From assembly GCA_003223515.1 (NCBI GenBank), contig QHVI01000047.1, positions 1 to 64,000 on the forward strand: a stretch of DNA of 64,000 nucleotides, in the 5' to 3' direction. A program made the translations under genes and the position numbers. This document shows positions 26,230 to 35,460 of this stretch, in pieces. The DNA is from Candidatus Angelobacter sp. Gp1-AA117 (GTDB lineage: Bacteria > Acidobacteriota > Terriglobia > Terriglobales > Acidobacteriaceae). Position 1 is the first letter of the stretch. Each line of letters opens with the position of its first letter. The notes beneath the pieces were generated by a model that was not told where the DNA came from, searched no databases, and saw nothing but the letters and a program-made list of their open reading frames with translations.

Positions 26230-27405
26230 ATGACAGACGACTTACTCCGCTTCCGCAACGAATTTCCCATCCTCGAGCGCACCACTTACATGATCAGCAA
26301 CTCGCTGGGCGCCATGCCTCGCGGCGTCTATGACTCCATGCACTCCTACTGCGACACCTGGGCGACACGTGGCGTGCGTGCCTGGGAGGAAAACTGGTGG
26401 ATGCTCTCGCGCGAAATCGGCGATGAGATCGGCGCAATCATGAACGCGCCCGCAGGATCGGTGAGCGTGCACCAGAACGTAACTACCTGCCAGGCGATTG
26501 TGGCCAGTTGCTTTGATTTCAGCGGACGCCGCAACAAGGTCGTCTATAGCGACATGAATTTTCCTTCTGTCATGTATTTTTGGGAGGCACAGCAGTCGCG
26601 TGGTGCGCGCGTGCAGATGGTCAGGACGGATGACGGCATCCACGTGCCTACCGAACGCCTGCTCGATGCCATAGATGAGCAGACCCTGATCGTGCCTATC
26701 TCTCATGTGGTTTTCCGCAGCTCGTACATCAAAGATGCCAGGGCCATCATCGAGAAGGCGCACAAGGTCGGCGCTCATGTTCTGCTCGACACATTTCAGT
26801 CTCTCGGCAATGTCCCTGTGGACGTGCAGGCGCTGAATGTCGATTTCGTCACCGGAGGCGTTCTGAAATGGCTGTGCGGCGGGCCGGGCACCGGTTATCT
26901 CTACGTGCGTCCTGATCTCGGCAAGAAGCTGGAGCCGAAATTCACTGGATGGTTCGCCCACGAGAATCCCTTTGCCTTCGAGGTTGGAGCCAACAAATAT
27001 GGCGAGCCGCCTTACCGCTTCATGCAGGGAACAGCTAACATTCCCGCACTCTATGCGGCGCGTCCGGGACTGAACATCATTCGTGAGGCGGGAGTGGATC
27101 GCATCCGGGAGAAGTCAAAAAAGATGACGGCGCACCTGATCGAACTGGCCGACCAGCGCGGCTGGAAGGTGAACGCGCCCCGCGATCCTGAGCGCCGGGG
27201 CGGAACCGTAGTGATAGATATGCCCAATTCTAAAGAGGTCTGCCAGGAACTGCTGCGCCGCGACGTGCTGGTGGACTGGCGGCCCAAAGCGGGCGTCCGC
27301 TTCTCCCCGCATTTCTACAACACCATGGAAGAAATTGACCGGGCCATCCAAACCGTGGATGAGATTCTGAGCCAGATGGGAGTGGCCGCCGGAGCCGCCC
27401 GCTGA
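26230..27405 (+). CDS. Kynureninase-like PLP-dependent enzyme (class V aminotransferase fold)
   Basis: About 391 residues. The N-terminal block TTYMISNSLGAMPRGV and later GVLKWLCGGPG (PLP-lysine) and TGWFAHENPFAF match kynureninase landmarks, so hydrolytic cleavage of kynurenine or a similar C-C lyase reaction is the best guess. No other kynurenine-pathway gene is in the window, and related class V enzymes (cysteine desulfurase, isopenicillin epimerase type) cannot be excluded. ATG 26230 has AGGGAGA 10 nt upstream; ATG 26209 is the alternative. Divergent from the APC operon. Confidence 0.75.
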   Translation: MTDDLLRFRNEFPILERTTYMISNSLGAMPRGVYDSMHSYCDTWATRGVRAWEENWWMLSREIGDEIGAIMNAPAGSVSVHQNVTTCQAIVASCFDFSGRRNKVVYSDMNFPSVMYFWEAQQSRGARVQMVRTDDGIHVPTERLLDAIDEQTLIVPISHVVFRSSYIKDARAIIEKAHKVGAHVLLDTFQSLGNVPVDVQALNVDFVTGGVLKWLCGGPGTGYLYVRPDLGKKLEPKFTGWFAHENPFAFEVGANKYGEPPYRFMQGTANIPALYAARPGLNIIREAGVDRIREKSKKMTAHLIELADQRGWKVNAPRDPERRGGTVVIDMPNSKEVCQELLRRDVLVDWRPKAGVRFSPHFYNTMEEIDRAIQTVDEILSQMGVAAGAAR

Positions 27406-27456
27406 GAACCGTATCCTCTCCGGTACCTGAATTGACACCACTGCGTATTTTTTCTG

Positions 27457-27485
27457 TTGACGCTTCGCCTTTTATTCGCTTAAAT
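27457..27485 (+). promoter_or_regulatory. Candidate lexA promoter
   Basis: TTGACG (27457-27462), a 17-bp spacer and TTAAAT (27480-27485). The predicted start (near 27492) is only a few bases before the lexA ATG and there is no Shine-Dalgarno, so the transcript may be leaderless. No SOS box of the E. coli or Bacillus type was seen. Confidence 0.4.
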
Positions 27486-27494
27486 GTGAATTGC

Positions 27495-28127
27495 ATGGCT
27501 ATCACGAAGCGTCAACGGCAGGTATATGACTTTATCCATGATTTTGTGCAGGAGCATGGATACTCGCCTTCATTCGAAGAAATCGGTTCCGGCATGGGGC
27601 TAAGTTCGCTGGCAACCGTTCACAAGCATGTCTCCAACTTGGAGAAAAAGGGGCTGCTCAAGCGCGACTATAACCGCAGCCGCTCCATTGATGTGCTGCC
27701 CGTGCGCGGCCTGCTGCGCAAGCAGCCACGGCCAATGCCGCCTCCACCGTCGGAAATGGCGCTGCCTCTGCTCGGCCGCATTGCTGCCGGCCAGCCCATT
27801 GAGGCTGTGCAGACTCCGGAGAGCATCTCGCTCGGCGACATCACCCGCTCCAAAGATGTCTTTGTGCTTCAGGTGAAAGGCGAGAGCATGAAAGACGAGC
27901 ACATCGTGGATGGTGACTACGTGCTGGTGGAGAAAGCCAACACCGCTCGCGATGGTGAAATCGTGGTCGCTCTTGTGGAAGGATCTGACGCTACGCTGAA
28001 ACGTCTCTACCGTGAAGGACCAAAAATTCGCCTGCAGCCTTCAAACATCGCCATGCCGCCGATTATCGTTCCGGCAAAATCAGTGCAGGTGCAGGGTAAA
28101 GTGATTGGCGTGCTGAGGAAGTACTAG
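27495..28127 (+). CDS. lexA: SOS repressor LexA
   Basis: A 210-residue LexA. The winged-helix DNA-binding domain is at 1-65 (TKRQRQVYDFIHDFV, YSPSFEEIG), followed by a Pro-rich linker. The self-cleavage site is Ala98-Gly99 (RIAAGQP), the nucleophile Ser131 (VKGESMKD) and the general base Lys169 (ATLKR). It represses DNA-damage genes until RecA* triggers autocleavage. The ATG at 27495 (MAITKRQRQ) gives the family length; the frame is open further upstream. Convergent with the threonine dehydratase gene, 9 bp apart. Confidence 0.96.
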   Translation: MAITKRQRQVYDFIHDFVQEHGYSPSFEEIGSGMGLSSLATVHKHVSNLEKKGLLKRDYNRSRSIDVLPVRGLLRKQPRPMPPPPSEMALPLLGRIAAGQPIEAVQTPESISLGDITRSKDVFVLQVKGESMKDEHIVDGDYVLVEKANTARDGEIVVALVEGSDATLKRLYREGPKIRLQPSNIAMPPIIVPAKSVQVQGKVIGVLRKY

Positions 28128-28136
28128 CCCCAGGTA

Positions 28137-29120
28137 TTAGTTCCATCGCAGATGGCGGATCTGCTCCAGGTTCACATTGCCTCCGCTGAGCACACACGCA
28201 ACTTTGGAACCGGCAGGTGCCTTGACCAGGCCTTGCAGCAACGCAGCGACAGGGGCTGCGGCAGCGCCCTCGACCACCAGCTTGCAATGCGACATGATCC
28301 ACACCATCGCATCAAAGATGTCTGTATCCGGCAGGGTAACGATGTCATCCACGTAGTGCTGCACAATGCGGAAGGTGTGCTCCCCTACGCGCTTTACACG
28401 TAATCCATCAATGATGCAGTCAATCTTGTCGAGGGTAACCACGCGTCCGGCCTCGACGCTGCGCTTCATTCCCGGGCCGTCAGAAGATTCCACGCCAATG
28501 ATCTTGATCTTCGGATTGCAGGCTTTCAAGGCCGTGGCCACGCCGGAGATCAATCCACCGCCACCGATGCCCACTACGGCAACATCCACATCAGGAAAAT
28601 CCTGGTAAATCTCCAGCCCCAGGGTTCCCTGCCCGGTAATGAGTTGGATATCGTCGAATGGATGAATGTACGTCAACCCGCGCTCCTGGGTAAGCTGTTT
28701 GGCTTTTTCATTGGCTTCGTCCCAGATCATGCCATGCTGCACCACTTCTGCTCCGTAGGCGCGAGTGGCGTCTACTTTGGACTGCGTGGCGTTGGTAGCC
28801 ATCACCACTACAGCATTCACCTTGTTGAAGGCTGCAGCGAGCGCCACGCCCTGGGCGTGATTGCCGGCCGAGGAACAGATCACTCCTCTTTCCCGCTGCT
28901 CAGGCGTCATATGATGAAATTTATTGAGCGGTCCCCGTAATTTGAAAGAGCCCCCCTTCTGAAACATCTCCGCCTTGAGCCGCACGTCAAAGCCGGTGCG
29001 CTCATTGAGTAGTCGGGAGGTAAGCAGAGGTGTGTGGTACGCGAAAGCATGCACGACTTCAGCGGCTTCCTGAAAATCCTGCAAAGTAATCTGGGGGACG
29101 GCGGCAACTTCGGTAGTCAT
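28137..29120 (-). CDS. Catabolic-type threonine/serine dehydratase
   Basis: A 327-residue fold type II PLP enzyme converting L-threonine (or serine) to 2-oxobutyrate (pyruvate) and ammonia. The PLP lysine is Lys60 in GGSFKLRG, the phosphate loop is GIGGGGLISG and SSAGNHAQGVA is the substrate loop. It lacks the C-terminal ACT regulatory domain of biosynthetic IlvA, so a TdcB-like or serine-racemase-like enzyme is likelier. It follows a threonine aldolase gene on the same strand, 121 bp downstream, suggesting linked threonine catabolism. Confidence 0.88.
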   Translation of the reverse strand: MTTEVAAVPQITLQDFQEAAEVVHAFAYHTPLLTSRLLNERTGFDVRLKAEMFQKGGSFKLRGPLNKFHHMTPEQRERGVICSSAGNHAQGVALAAAFNKVNAVVVMATNATQSKVDATRAYGAEVVQHGMIWDEANEKAKQLTQERGLTYIHPFDDIQLITGQGTLGLEIYQDFPDVDVAVVGIGGGGLISGVATALKACNPKIKIIGVESSDGPGMKRSVEAGRVVTLDKIDCIIDGLRVKRVGEHTFRIVQHYVDDIVTLPDTDIFDAMVWIMSHCKLVVEGAAAAPVAALLQGLVKAPAGSKVACVLSGGNVNLEQIRHLRWN

Positions 29121-29241
29121 AATATTCCTTTAGGCTGATTACGAATGAGGTAGTTCATAGAGCGTAAACGCACATTTTACCGCATAGATATTGCTGTTTA
29201 GCGTCCTTTACTCTCTGTGATAAAAACGGGAATAGCTGGTT

Positions 29242-30324
29242 TCAACACATCCCGCGAATAATTACAACAGTTTGCAGGCATTGTTCGCGGCTTACATCCT
29301 TGTGTGTGACCAGGCGCATATGGTCGGGGCTGATGGCGTTTGCCAGCACGTTTTTATCCGCCAATTTCTGATTGAAATCATAAGCATTCATCCCGGTACT
29401 ACTTACCTCAAAGACCAGGATGTTGGTTGGAACCTTTTTCGGGTCGATTTTGATTCCGCGAATCTGGGCCAGGCCTTCAGCCAGAATACGGGCGTTCTCG
29501 TGGTCTTCTTTCAGGCGCGGCGGCATCTTTTCCAGCGCTACCAGACCGGCGGCCGCCAGCACTCCTGCCTGGCGCAGTCCACCGCCCATGGCTTTGCGGT
29601 ACATGCGTGCCTTATTGATGAAATCTTTGCTGCCCAGCAACATGGAGCCTACCGGAGCGCCCAACCCTTTTGACAGGCAGAACATGACCGAATCGAATTT
29701 GCGGCTGAGTTCGGCAACCGTTTTGCCCGTAGCTGCAGCGGCGTTGAAGATGCGTGCTCCATCGAGATGAACGGGAATTCCTTCCTGATGCGCTTTATCG
29801 CAAATCTCGTCAGCAAGAGCCTGCGGAAAAATCGTGCCTCCGGCGAGGTTCAGGGTGTTTTCCAGCACGATCAGCCCGGTCTGAGAACGGTAATACACGC
29901 GCGGAGCAATGCGCTTTTTGATCTGCTCCCAGGTGATTACGCCATCTTCCCCATAGATAGGGCGGGGCTGGCATCCGGAGAAAGCTGCCAGCGTGGCCGA
30001 TTCAAGATTGATGATATGGGCACGCTCTTCGCAGATCACTTCCTGCCCATGGTGCGTGTGGTTTTTGATGGCGATCTGGTTGCCCATAGTGCCGGTGGGA
30101 ACAAAGATGGCGGCTTCCCGCGCGAAAATCTCCGTTGCCCGCTGTTCCAGGCGGTTCACGGTGGGATCTTCGCCATAAACATCGTCACCAACCTCAGCTT
30201 CGGCCATGGCGCGGCGCATCTCCGGCGTTGGCTTGGTAACCGTGTCGCTGCGCAAATCGATGGGCACTACAGGATTGTGCTTCTCTGGGGTGGAGCGTTC
30301 GAGTTCAGTCAGTTTGGTTGGCAT
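29242..30324 (-). CDS. ltaE: Low-specificity L-threonine aldolase
   Basis: A 360-residue PLP enzyme cleaving L-threonine/allo-threonine to glycine and acetaldehyde. [19 protein letters not shown] near residue 22 is the family N-terminus; HLDGAR (187-191) and the PLP lysine Lys219 ([11 protein letters not shown]) are conserved. It starts 5 nt after the hemW stop, so the two are probably co-transcribed. Symbol given by family. Confidence 0.92.
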   Translation of the reverse strand: MPTKLTELERSTPEKHNPVVPIDLRSDTVTKPTPEMRRAMAEAEVGDDVYGEDPTVNRLEQRATEIFAREAAIFVPTGTMGNQIAIKNHTHHGQEVICEERAHIINLESATLAAFSGCQPRPIYGEDGVITWEQIKKRIAPRVYYRSQTGLIVLENTLNLAGGTIFPQALADEICDKAHQEGIPVHLDGARIFNAAAATGKTVAELSRKFDSVMFCLSKGLGAPVGSMLLGSKDFINKARMYRKAMGGGLRQAGVLAAAGLVALEKMPPRLKEDHENARILAEGLAQIRGIKIDPKKVPTNILVFEVSSTGMNAYDFNQKLADKNVLANAISPDHMRLVTHKDVSREQCLQTVVIIRGMC

Positions 30325-30329
30325 AACAA

Positions 30330-31520
30330 TTACCTGGAAAGCACTGTGCTGGCCGGCTCCTGAATGAATTTTTCGAAGACCTCATTGGAGAGCAACCGTC
30401 CACGCGGAGTCAATTGAAGCACATTTCCGGTTTGCAGCAACAACCCCTCACCGGCAAGCTCGGTAATAATTGGCTTATATCGATTGAGCTCCGGGCCAAA
30501 CTGTTCGTGAAGCTGGTCGAGGTGGACCCCGCGATTCAGGCGCAAGCCCAGGAAGAAGCTCTCTTCCAGGGCCTCTGCCGCACTTACGCGAACGGCTTTG
30601 ATTTCAGCCTCTACGAAAAAGTGCTCGAAAGAATCTGTGGTTGCCAGGCGCACGCTTTCAGCGCCTTCCGTCGCAGGCAGCATGGAATGCGCATCTACGC
30701 CGAAACCCAGATACGGCTGGCGCGTCCAGTATTTCAGGTTGTGCTGCGATTCGAAGCCGCGGCGCGCAAAGTTCGAGATTTCGTATTGCTGGGCTCCGTT
30801 GGCATTCAACCACGTGCAGGCAGTCTCATAGAACTCTGCGGTAAGATCATCCTCGGGCACGAAATGGGCGTGATACTTCGTGCCTCCGGCAATGAGTTCG
30901 CGTCCGAGGCGGGAATCTTCATCCACCTCCAGAATGTAGACGCTTAGGTGCGGAACTCCTGTAGCAATTGCCTGCTGCAGTGATTCGTTCCAGCTTGCGC
31001 GGGTCTGGTGCGGCAGTCCCGCAATCAGATCGAGGTTGATATTGCGGATGCCTGCGCTGCGCAGCCGCTCGATGTCCGCCAGGGTCTTCTCTCTTGTATG
31101 CAGCCGGGCCACAGATGCAGCTTCTTTATCGATGAATGACTGCACACCCAGGCTTACCCGGTTTACCCCGCATGCAACCAATGACTGAACGATGGGTTCT
31201 GTAAGAGTACCGGGAGCGCATTCCACGGTAATCTCGGCCTGCGGAGCAATATTGAACTGCTGCGCAATTGCGGCAAACAGTCTGGTCAATTGGTCAGGAG
31301 GAAGCAGGCTGGGAGTGCCTCCACCGAGATAGATGGAATCGACAGGATCCGGCGCCACGGCACGGTGGTCTGTGGCAACTTTGCGAATCTTTACAATATC
31401 AGTGCAGATTCGATCCACATAGTGGCCCATGTGAGTGTTAGAAAAGACACCGGAGGCAAAGTTGCAATAGGTGCATTTAGAGCGGCAAAACGGAACCGAG
31501 ATGTAGATTCCCAGCGGCAT
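30330..31520 (-). CDS. hemW: Heme chaperone HemW (radical SAM, HemN-like)
   Basis: A 396-residue radical SAM protein. The [4Fe-4S]/SAM cysteines are at 12, 16 and 19 ([10 protein letters not shown]), GGGTPS is at about 67, and the HemW heme-binding HNxxYW motif is present as HNLKYW. It lacks the extra N-terminal cysteine region of HemN, which supports HemW (heme insertion) rather than coproporphyrinogen III dehydrogenase. Upstream gene of the threonine aldolase. Confidence 0.92.
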   Translation of the reverse strand: MPLGIYISVPFCRSKCTYCNFASGVFSNTHMGHYVDRICTDIVKIRKVATDHRAVAPDPVDSIYLGGGTPSLLPPDQLTRLFAAIAQQFNIAPQAEITVECAPGTLTEPIVQSLVACGVNRVSLGVQSFIDKEAASVARLHTREKTLADIERLRSAGIRNINLDLIAGLPHQTRASWNESLQQAIATGVPHLSVYILEVDEDSRLGRELIAGGTKYHAHFVPEDDLTAEFYETACTWLNANGAQQYEISNFARRGFESQHNLKYWTRQPYLGFGVDAHSMLPATEGAESVRLATTDSFEHFFVEAEIKAVRVSAAEALEESFFLGLRLNRGVHLDQLHEQFGPELNRYKPIITELAGEGLLLQTGNVLQLTPRGRLLSNEVFEKFIQEPASTVLSR

Positions 31521-31556
31521 GAAGGCATTGAACCTGCCTCATTATAGAATCCTTCT

Positions 31557-32804
31557 ATGCTCAGACGTGCAGTCATCACCGGCTTAGGTGTGGTCAGCCC
31601 CAATGGAATTGGTAAAGCAGCCTTTTGCCGCGCCATCCTCGATGGTAAAAGCGGGGTAAAGCCGATCACCCGTTTCGATACCTCCGAACTTCCTACAAAG
31701 ATTGCCGGGGAGATCCAGGATTTTAATGAGCTTGACTGGATCGACGCGCTGGACCGCAAACATGTTTCTCGTGCAGTGCCCCTGGCCATTGCTGCCTCCA
31801 CAGAGGCATTAGCGGATGCCGGGATCGATGCGCAGAAGTTGTCGCTTGATCAGAAGCGTGAAATCGGCGTGGTGCTGGGCACCGGCGGAGGCGCTTATGA
31901 TTTCACTGACCACCAGTACGAACTCTATTACGCAGGCAAAGTAAAGCAGGTCAGCCTCTTCACCATTCCCAGTGGAACCATGGGCACGATGGCCAGCGAG
32001 ATCAGCATGAAGTTCGGTTTCCGCGGCCTCAGCCACATCATTACTACCGGCTGCACTTCGTCTACGGATGCGCTGGCCTATGCGTTCCGGCAGGTGCAGC
32101 TTGGCGTTCTTCCGGTAATGCTGGTGGGTGGAACGGATGCGCCACTGGCCTTCGGCATCATGAAAGGCTTTGCCCTCCTGAAGATCATGACCGACTCATG
32201 GAATCACACACCGGAGCGTGGCTCGCGTCCTTTCAACCTCGACCGTGATGGATTTGTAATTGCCGAGGGTTCATGGATGTTCGTGGTGGAAGAATATGAA
32301 CATGCCCGCGCCCGCGGCGCGCCTATTTATGCCGAGATCGCCGGATACGGCTCAACCTGCGAGGCCTTTCACCGGGTGCGGCTGGAAGAATGCGGAGAAG
32401 AGCCTGCCCGGGCTATTCAAATTGCGATGCGCGAAGCTGGCATTTCCGCAGGCAATGTGCAGTACGTGAACCTGCATGGCACCTCCACGCAGCTGAATGA
32501 CCGCATTGAGACCCGGGCTCTGAAGCTGGCATTGAATGGCCATGCTTACAAAGTTCCCATGTCAGCGTTGAAGTCGCAGATTGGGCATCCGCAGGGAGCA
32601 TGTGGGGCCGCAGGCGTGGCCGCGACTCTTATCGCCATGAAGCACCGGCAGCTACCGCCGACCATCAATCTGGAAAAACCCGATCCGGACTGCGACCTGG
32701 ATTATGTACCCGACGCAGGCCGCAAAATCGAAATTGAACACGCCGTCTGCAATTGCATCGCTTTCGGGTCAAAGAATTCTGCGCTGGTTTTGCGAAAGAT
32801 CTAA
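31557..32804 (+). CDS. Beta-ketoacyl-ACP synthase, FabF-like
   Basis: A 415-residue thiolase-fold condensing enzyme. The active-site Cys is Cys166 (TTGCTSSTDA), with His in NLHGTSTQLND and KSQIGHPQGACG; canonical FabF has GHLLGAAG there, so this is a somewhat divergent paralogue. It would elongate acyl chains from malonyl-ACP. No acpP or fab genes adjoin it, so it could be a housekeeping enzyme or one for a specialised lipid. Divergent from hemW, 36 bp apart. Confidence 0.88.
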   Translation: MLRRAVITGLGVVSPNGIGKAAFCRAILDGKSGVKPITRFDTSELPTKIAGEIQDFNELDWIDALDRKHVSRAVPLAIAASTEALADAGIDAQKLSLDQKREIGVVLGTGGGAYDFTDHQYELYYAGKVKQVSLFTIPSGTMGTMASEISMKFGFRGLSHIITTGCTSSTDALAYAFRQVQLGVLPVMLVGGTDAPLAFGIMKGFALLKIMTDSWNHTPERGSRPFNLDRDGFVIAEGSWMFVVEEYEHARARGAPIYAEIAGYGSTCEAFHRVRLEECGEEPARAIQIAMREAGISAGNVQYVNLHGTSTQLNDRIETRALKLALNGHAYKVPMSALKSQIGHPQGACGAAGVAATLIAMKHRQLPPTINLEKPDPDCDLDYVPDAGRKIEIEHAVCNCIAFGSKNSALVLRKI

Positions 32805-32922
32805 AACAAAACCTTCGTGGGCCGCAGCCACTGGTGATATATCGAGTCACCGTCCACAAGTCCCACTTCGCCCACATAAAGCCCGGAAGGAATTAAATTT
32901 ACACCTGAATTCCTGAATTAGC

Positions 32923-32951
32923 TTGACATTGTAATAGTTTTACTATATTAT
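32923..32951 (+). promoter_or_regulatory. Strong orphan promoter with internal dyad
   Basis: Consensus TTGACA (32923-32928), a 17-bp spacer and TATTAT (32946-32951). The spacer contains ATAGT-TTT-ACTAT, a perfect dyad that could bind a dimeric repressor. No gene begins within about 500 bp except the Cys-rich mini-ORF, so the transcript is unknown. Confidence 0.55.
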
Positions 32952-33283
32952 TGATATTGATCGCCGGAGTGCGGCTGAAAACACTATGACTCAAGCTATG
33001 ACTGGAATCTGCCTTGGCTCAGGATATTCGTCCGCCTGCCTGCATGTTTTTGTTGCTCGTTGCTGCTGCCGGAACGAAAAATTAGCCCTGACAGCCCTGA
33101 CGCCCTGACAACCCGCATGTTTATTGGGTTTTCCTGCAAAGTTCCCGTCAGGCCTGTTGGCCACTTCCCTGACAAAACAGAGTCCGGGATCGCTGGTGTG
33201 GCACAGCCGCCAATCCAGCTTTGGCGACCGAAAAAGTCTTAAGGAACTGAAATAGTGCCAGATCAGATACACATAAACTTACT

Positions 33284-33352
33284 TTTGCTTCCTTTGCTTC
33301 CTCTGCGTCCTCTGCGGTAAAAGGTTTTTGGTTGTGGCTCGCCACGCTGTGG
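33284..33352. repeat. CTCTGCG-family repeat with GGTTGTGGCTCGCC tail
   Basis: Units CTTTGCTTC, CTCTGCGTC, CTCTGCGGTAAAAGG are followed by TTTTTGGTTGTGGCTCGCCA and CGCTGTGGTAAA. The same order of units and tail recurs at 44486-44560, so this is an extended element of about 70 bp, not just simple repeats. Confidence 0.75.
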
Positions 33353-33450
33353 TAAATCCGGAGGTCGCATCTGCTCGGATTGCTTTTCTGCACCCGGCAT
33401 CGTCTCTGGAGCATCTTCTATACAATATTCCTTTAGGGACACCGATCTGA

Positions 33451-35373
33451 ATGCAGGAAGAAGAGGTACTAGGGAAAGCATATGACAGCCGGTTGATGAA
33501 GCGGCTGCTCGGATATCTCCATCCCTACAAATGGCAGGTAGTGATTGCGCTGGCGGCCATCATCTTTAAGGCTGGGGTCGACATAGTGGGGCCATACCTC
33601 ACCAAGGTCGCCATCGATAAATACCTCTCAAGCGCACCCGGCCGGCCGCACAGTTTTCTTGATTCCTGGCTCAGCTACGATCCCCTGGCTGGCATCGGCC
33701 AGATTGCCCTGATCTATGTAAGCGCGCTGGTAATCAGCTTCGGCCTCGAATATACCCAAACCTACCTCATGCAGTGGACCGGTCAAAAGGTCATGTTTGA
33801 CCTGCGCAGCCAGATCTTCCGCCACCTGCAGAACATGCACATCGGCTTCTATGACAAAAACCCCGTGGGGCGGCTGGTCACGCGCGTAACCTCTGACGTT
33901 GACGCACTGAACGAGATGTTCACCGCCGGCGTGGTCTCCATCTTCGAGGACATCTTCGTGCTGGTGGGAATCATCGCGATCATGCTGCGGATGAAATGGT
34001 GGCTGGCGCTGATTACCTTTGCCGTGCTGCCGCTGATCTTCTGGGCCACCCTGGTCTTCCGCAAGGCGGTGCGCGATTCTTACCGGCGAATCCGCACGGC
34101 CATTGCCCGCATTAATGCCTACCTGCAGGAGCACGTAACCGGCGTGGTGGTGCTGCAGCTTTTCAACCGCGAGCAGCGCGCCTATGAGAAGTTCGAAACC
34201 ATCAACGCGCAGCACATGGACGCCTACAAAGACGCCATCATGGCTCACGCCATTTACTACCCGGTGGTGGAAGTCCTCTCCACGATTGCCATCGCCGCGG
34301 TGTTCTGGTTTGGCGGCGTGCGGGTGATCTGGGGCACTGTGACCCTGGGCATTCTGGTGGCCTTCATGCAGTATGCCCAGCGCTTCTTCCGTCCGATTCA
34401 GGATTTGAGCGAAAAGTACAACATCCTGCAGGCAGCCATGGCCTCCAGCGAACGGATTTTCAAATTGCTGGATACTCCCCCGGAGATCGTCTCACCCGCG
34501 CAACCGGTCCATGCCGGGGGCCGCGGGCTTATCGAGTTTGATCATGTGTGGTTCGCCTATCGCAAGATCGAAGCCGGTCAGGATGCAAATCACGCCGGAG
34601 TAAGCGGCAATGGCGCTCATGCCTCAGCAGTCACAAACGATGATGAGTCGGCCTATGACTGGGTGCTGCGCGATGTCTCGTTCACCATTGAACCGGGTGA
34701 AACGATTGCCATTGTAGGACACACCGGCGCCGGAAAAACCACCATCATCTCGCTGCTGTTGCGGTTTTATGACATTCAGCGCGGCTCCATCATGATTGAC
34801 GGCGTAGACATCCGCAAACTCGATCTCAAAGATTTACGCCTGCGGTTTGGCGTGGTGCTTCAGGACCCGTTTCTGTTCAGCGGCACTATTGAGAACAATA
34901 TCCGCCTGGGCTCTGACTGGGTGGCGGATGAACAGGTGGAATCGGCCGCAGAAAGCGTAAACGTTGCGGACTTCATCCGTGGCCTGCCGCAGGGGTTCAA
35001 AGAACCGGTGCTGGAACGCGGCAGCACGCTGAGCACCGGGCAAAAGCAGCTCATCTCCTTTGCCCGCGCACTGGCACATAATCCTGAAATCCTGGTGCTC
35101 GACGAAGCCACTTCCAGCGTGGACACCGAGACCGAACTGCGCGTGCGCGATGCGCTCACACGCATGGTGGAGGGGCGCACCTCGGTCATTATTGCCCACC
35201 GGCTTTCAACCATTCAGCGCGCCGATAAGATCATTGTGATGCACAAGGGGCACGTGCGCGAAATCGGTAATCACCAGGAACTGCTCAGCCAGCGTGGCAT
35301 CTACTGGAAGCTCTACCAACTCCAGTACAAAGACCAGGAGTTTGGCGTACCGCAGGTCAGCGCCGACGATTAG
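33451..35373 (+). CDS. ABC exporter, fused permease-ATPase (MsbA/MDR-like)
   Basis: A 640-residue half-transporter with an ABC type I exporter membrane domain (about 20-310, six helices) and an ATPase domain (about 355-620): Walker A GHTGAGKTT near 423, signature LSTGQ near 527 (LSGGQ is usual), Walker B ILVLDEATSS and H-loop AHRLST. An extra hydrophilic insert of about 25 residues (GQDANHAGVSGNGAHAS) precedes the A-loop. It probably acts as a homodimer exporting lipid or drug; lipid A flipping is possible but not shown. A REP-like palindrome follows the stop. Confidence 0.92.
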   Translation: MQEEEVLGKAYDSRLMKRLLGYLHPYKWQVVIALAAIIFKAGVDIVGPYLTKVAIDKYLSSAPGRPHSFLDSWLSYDPLAGIGQIALIYVSALVISFGLEYTQTYLMQWTGQKVMFDLRSQIFRHLQNMHIGFYDKNPVGRLVTRVTSDVDALNEMFTAGVVSIFEDIFVLVGIIAIMLRMKWWLALITFAVLPLIFWATLVFRKAVRDSYRRIRTAIARINAYLQEHVTGVVVLQLFNREQRAYEKFETINAQHMDAYKDAIMAHAIYYPVVEVLSTIAIAAVFWFGGVRVIWGTVTLGILVAFMQYAQRFFRPIQDLSEKYNILQAAMASSERIFKLLDTPPEIVSPAQPVHAGGRGLIEFDHVWFAYRKIEAGQDANHAGVSGNGAHASAVTNDDESAYDWVLRDVSFTIEPGETIAIVGHTGAGKTTIISLLLRFYDIQRGSIMIDGVDIRKLDLKDLRLRFGVVLQDPFLFSGTIENNIRLGSDWVADEQVESAAESVNVADFIRGLPQGFKEPVLERGSTLSTGQKQLISFARALAHNPEILVLDEATSSVDTETELRVRDALTRMVEGRTSVIIAHRLSTIQRADKIIVMHKGHVREIGNHQELLSQRGIYWKLYQLQYKDQEFGVPQVSADD

Positions 35374-35388
35374 AGATTCCTGTGCTGT

Positions 35389-35413
35389 AGAGGCGGTGCT
35401 CAGCACCGTCTCT
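35389..35413. repeat. REP-like palindrome, second copy
   Basis: AGAGGCGGTGCT next to CAGCACCGTCTCT, the same element as at 72-96 with one arm mismatch that would be a G-U pair in RNA. It lies 16 bp after the ABC gene and between convergent genes, so it might also help end transcription. Confidence 0.65.
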
Positions 35414-35460
35414 GAGACGCGCAGTTGCGCGGCTCACATCGAATGATTGCGCAACTCTGC

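Larger units (their letters stand above)
32805..33450. other. 646-bp gap with an orphan promoter and a CTCTGCG repeat
   Basis: No protein gene is supported. It holds the strong promoter at 32923-32951, a 40-codon Cys-rich ORF at 32986 (MTQAMTGICLGSG...) that has no Shine-Dalgarno and may be chance, CCCTGACAGCCCTGACGCCC direct repeats near 33086-33109, and the repeat at 33284-33352. The end contains TACAAT (33421-33426) ahead of the ABC gene. Confidence 0.45.

Noticed and set aside
33148-33414. 88-codon minus-strand ORF
   Set aside because: Contains the translated CTCTGCG repeat (KPFTAEDAEEAKEAK) and no other support.
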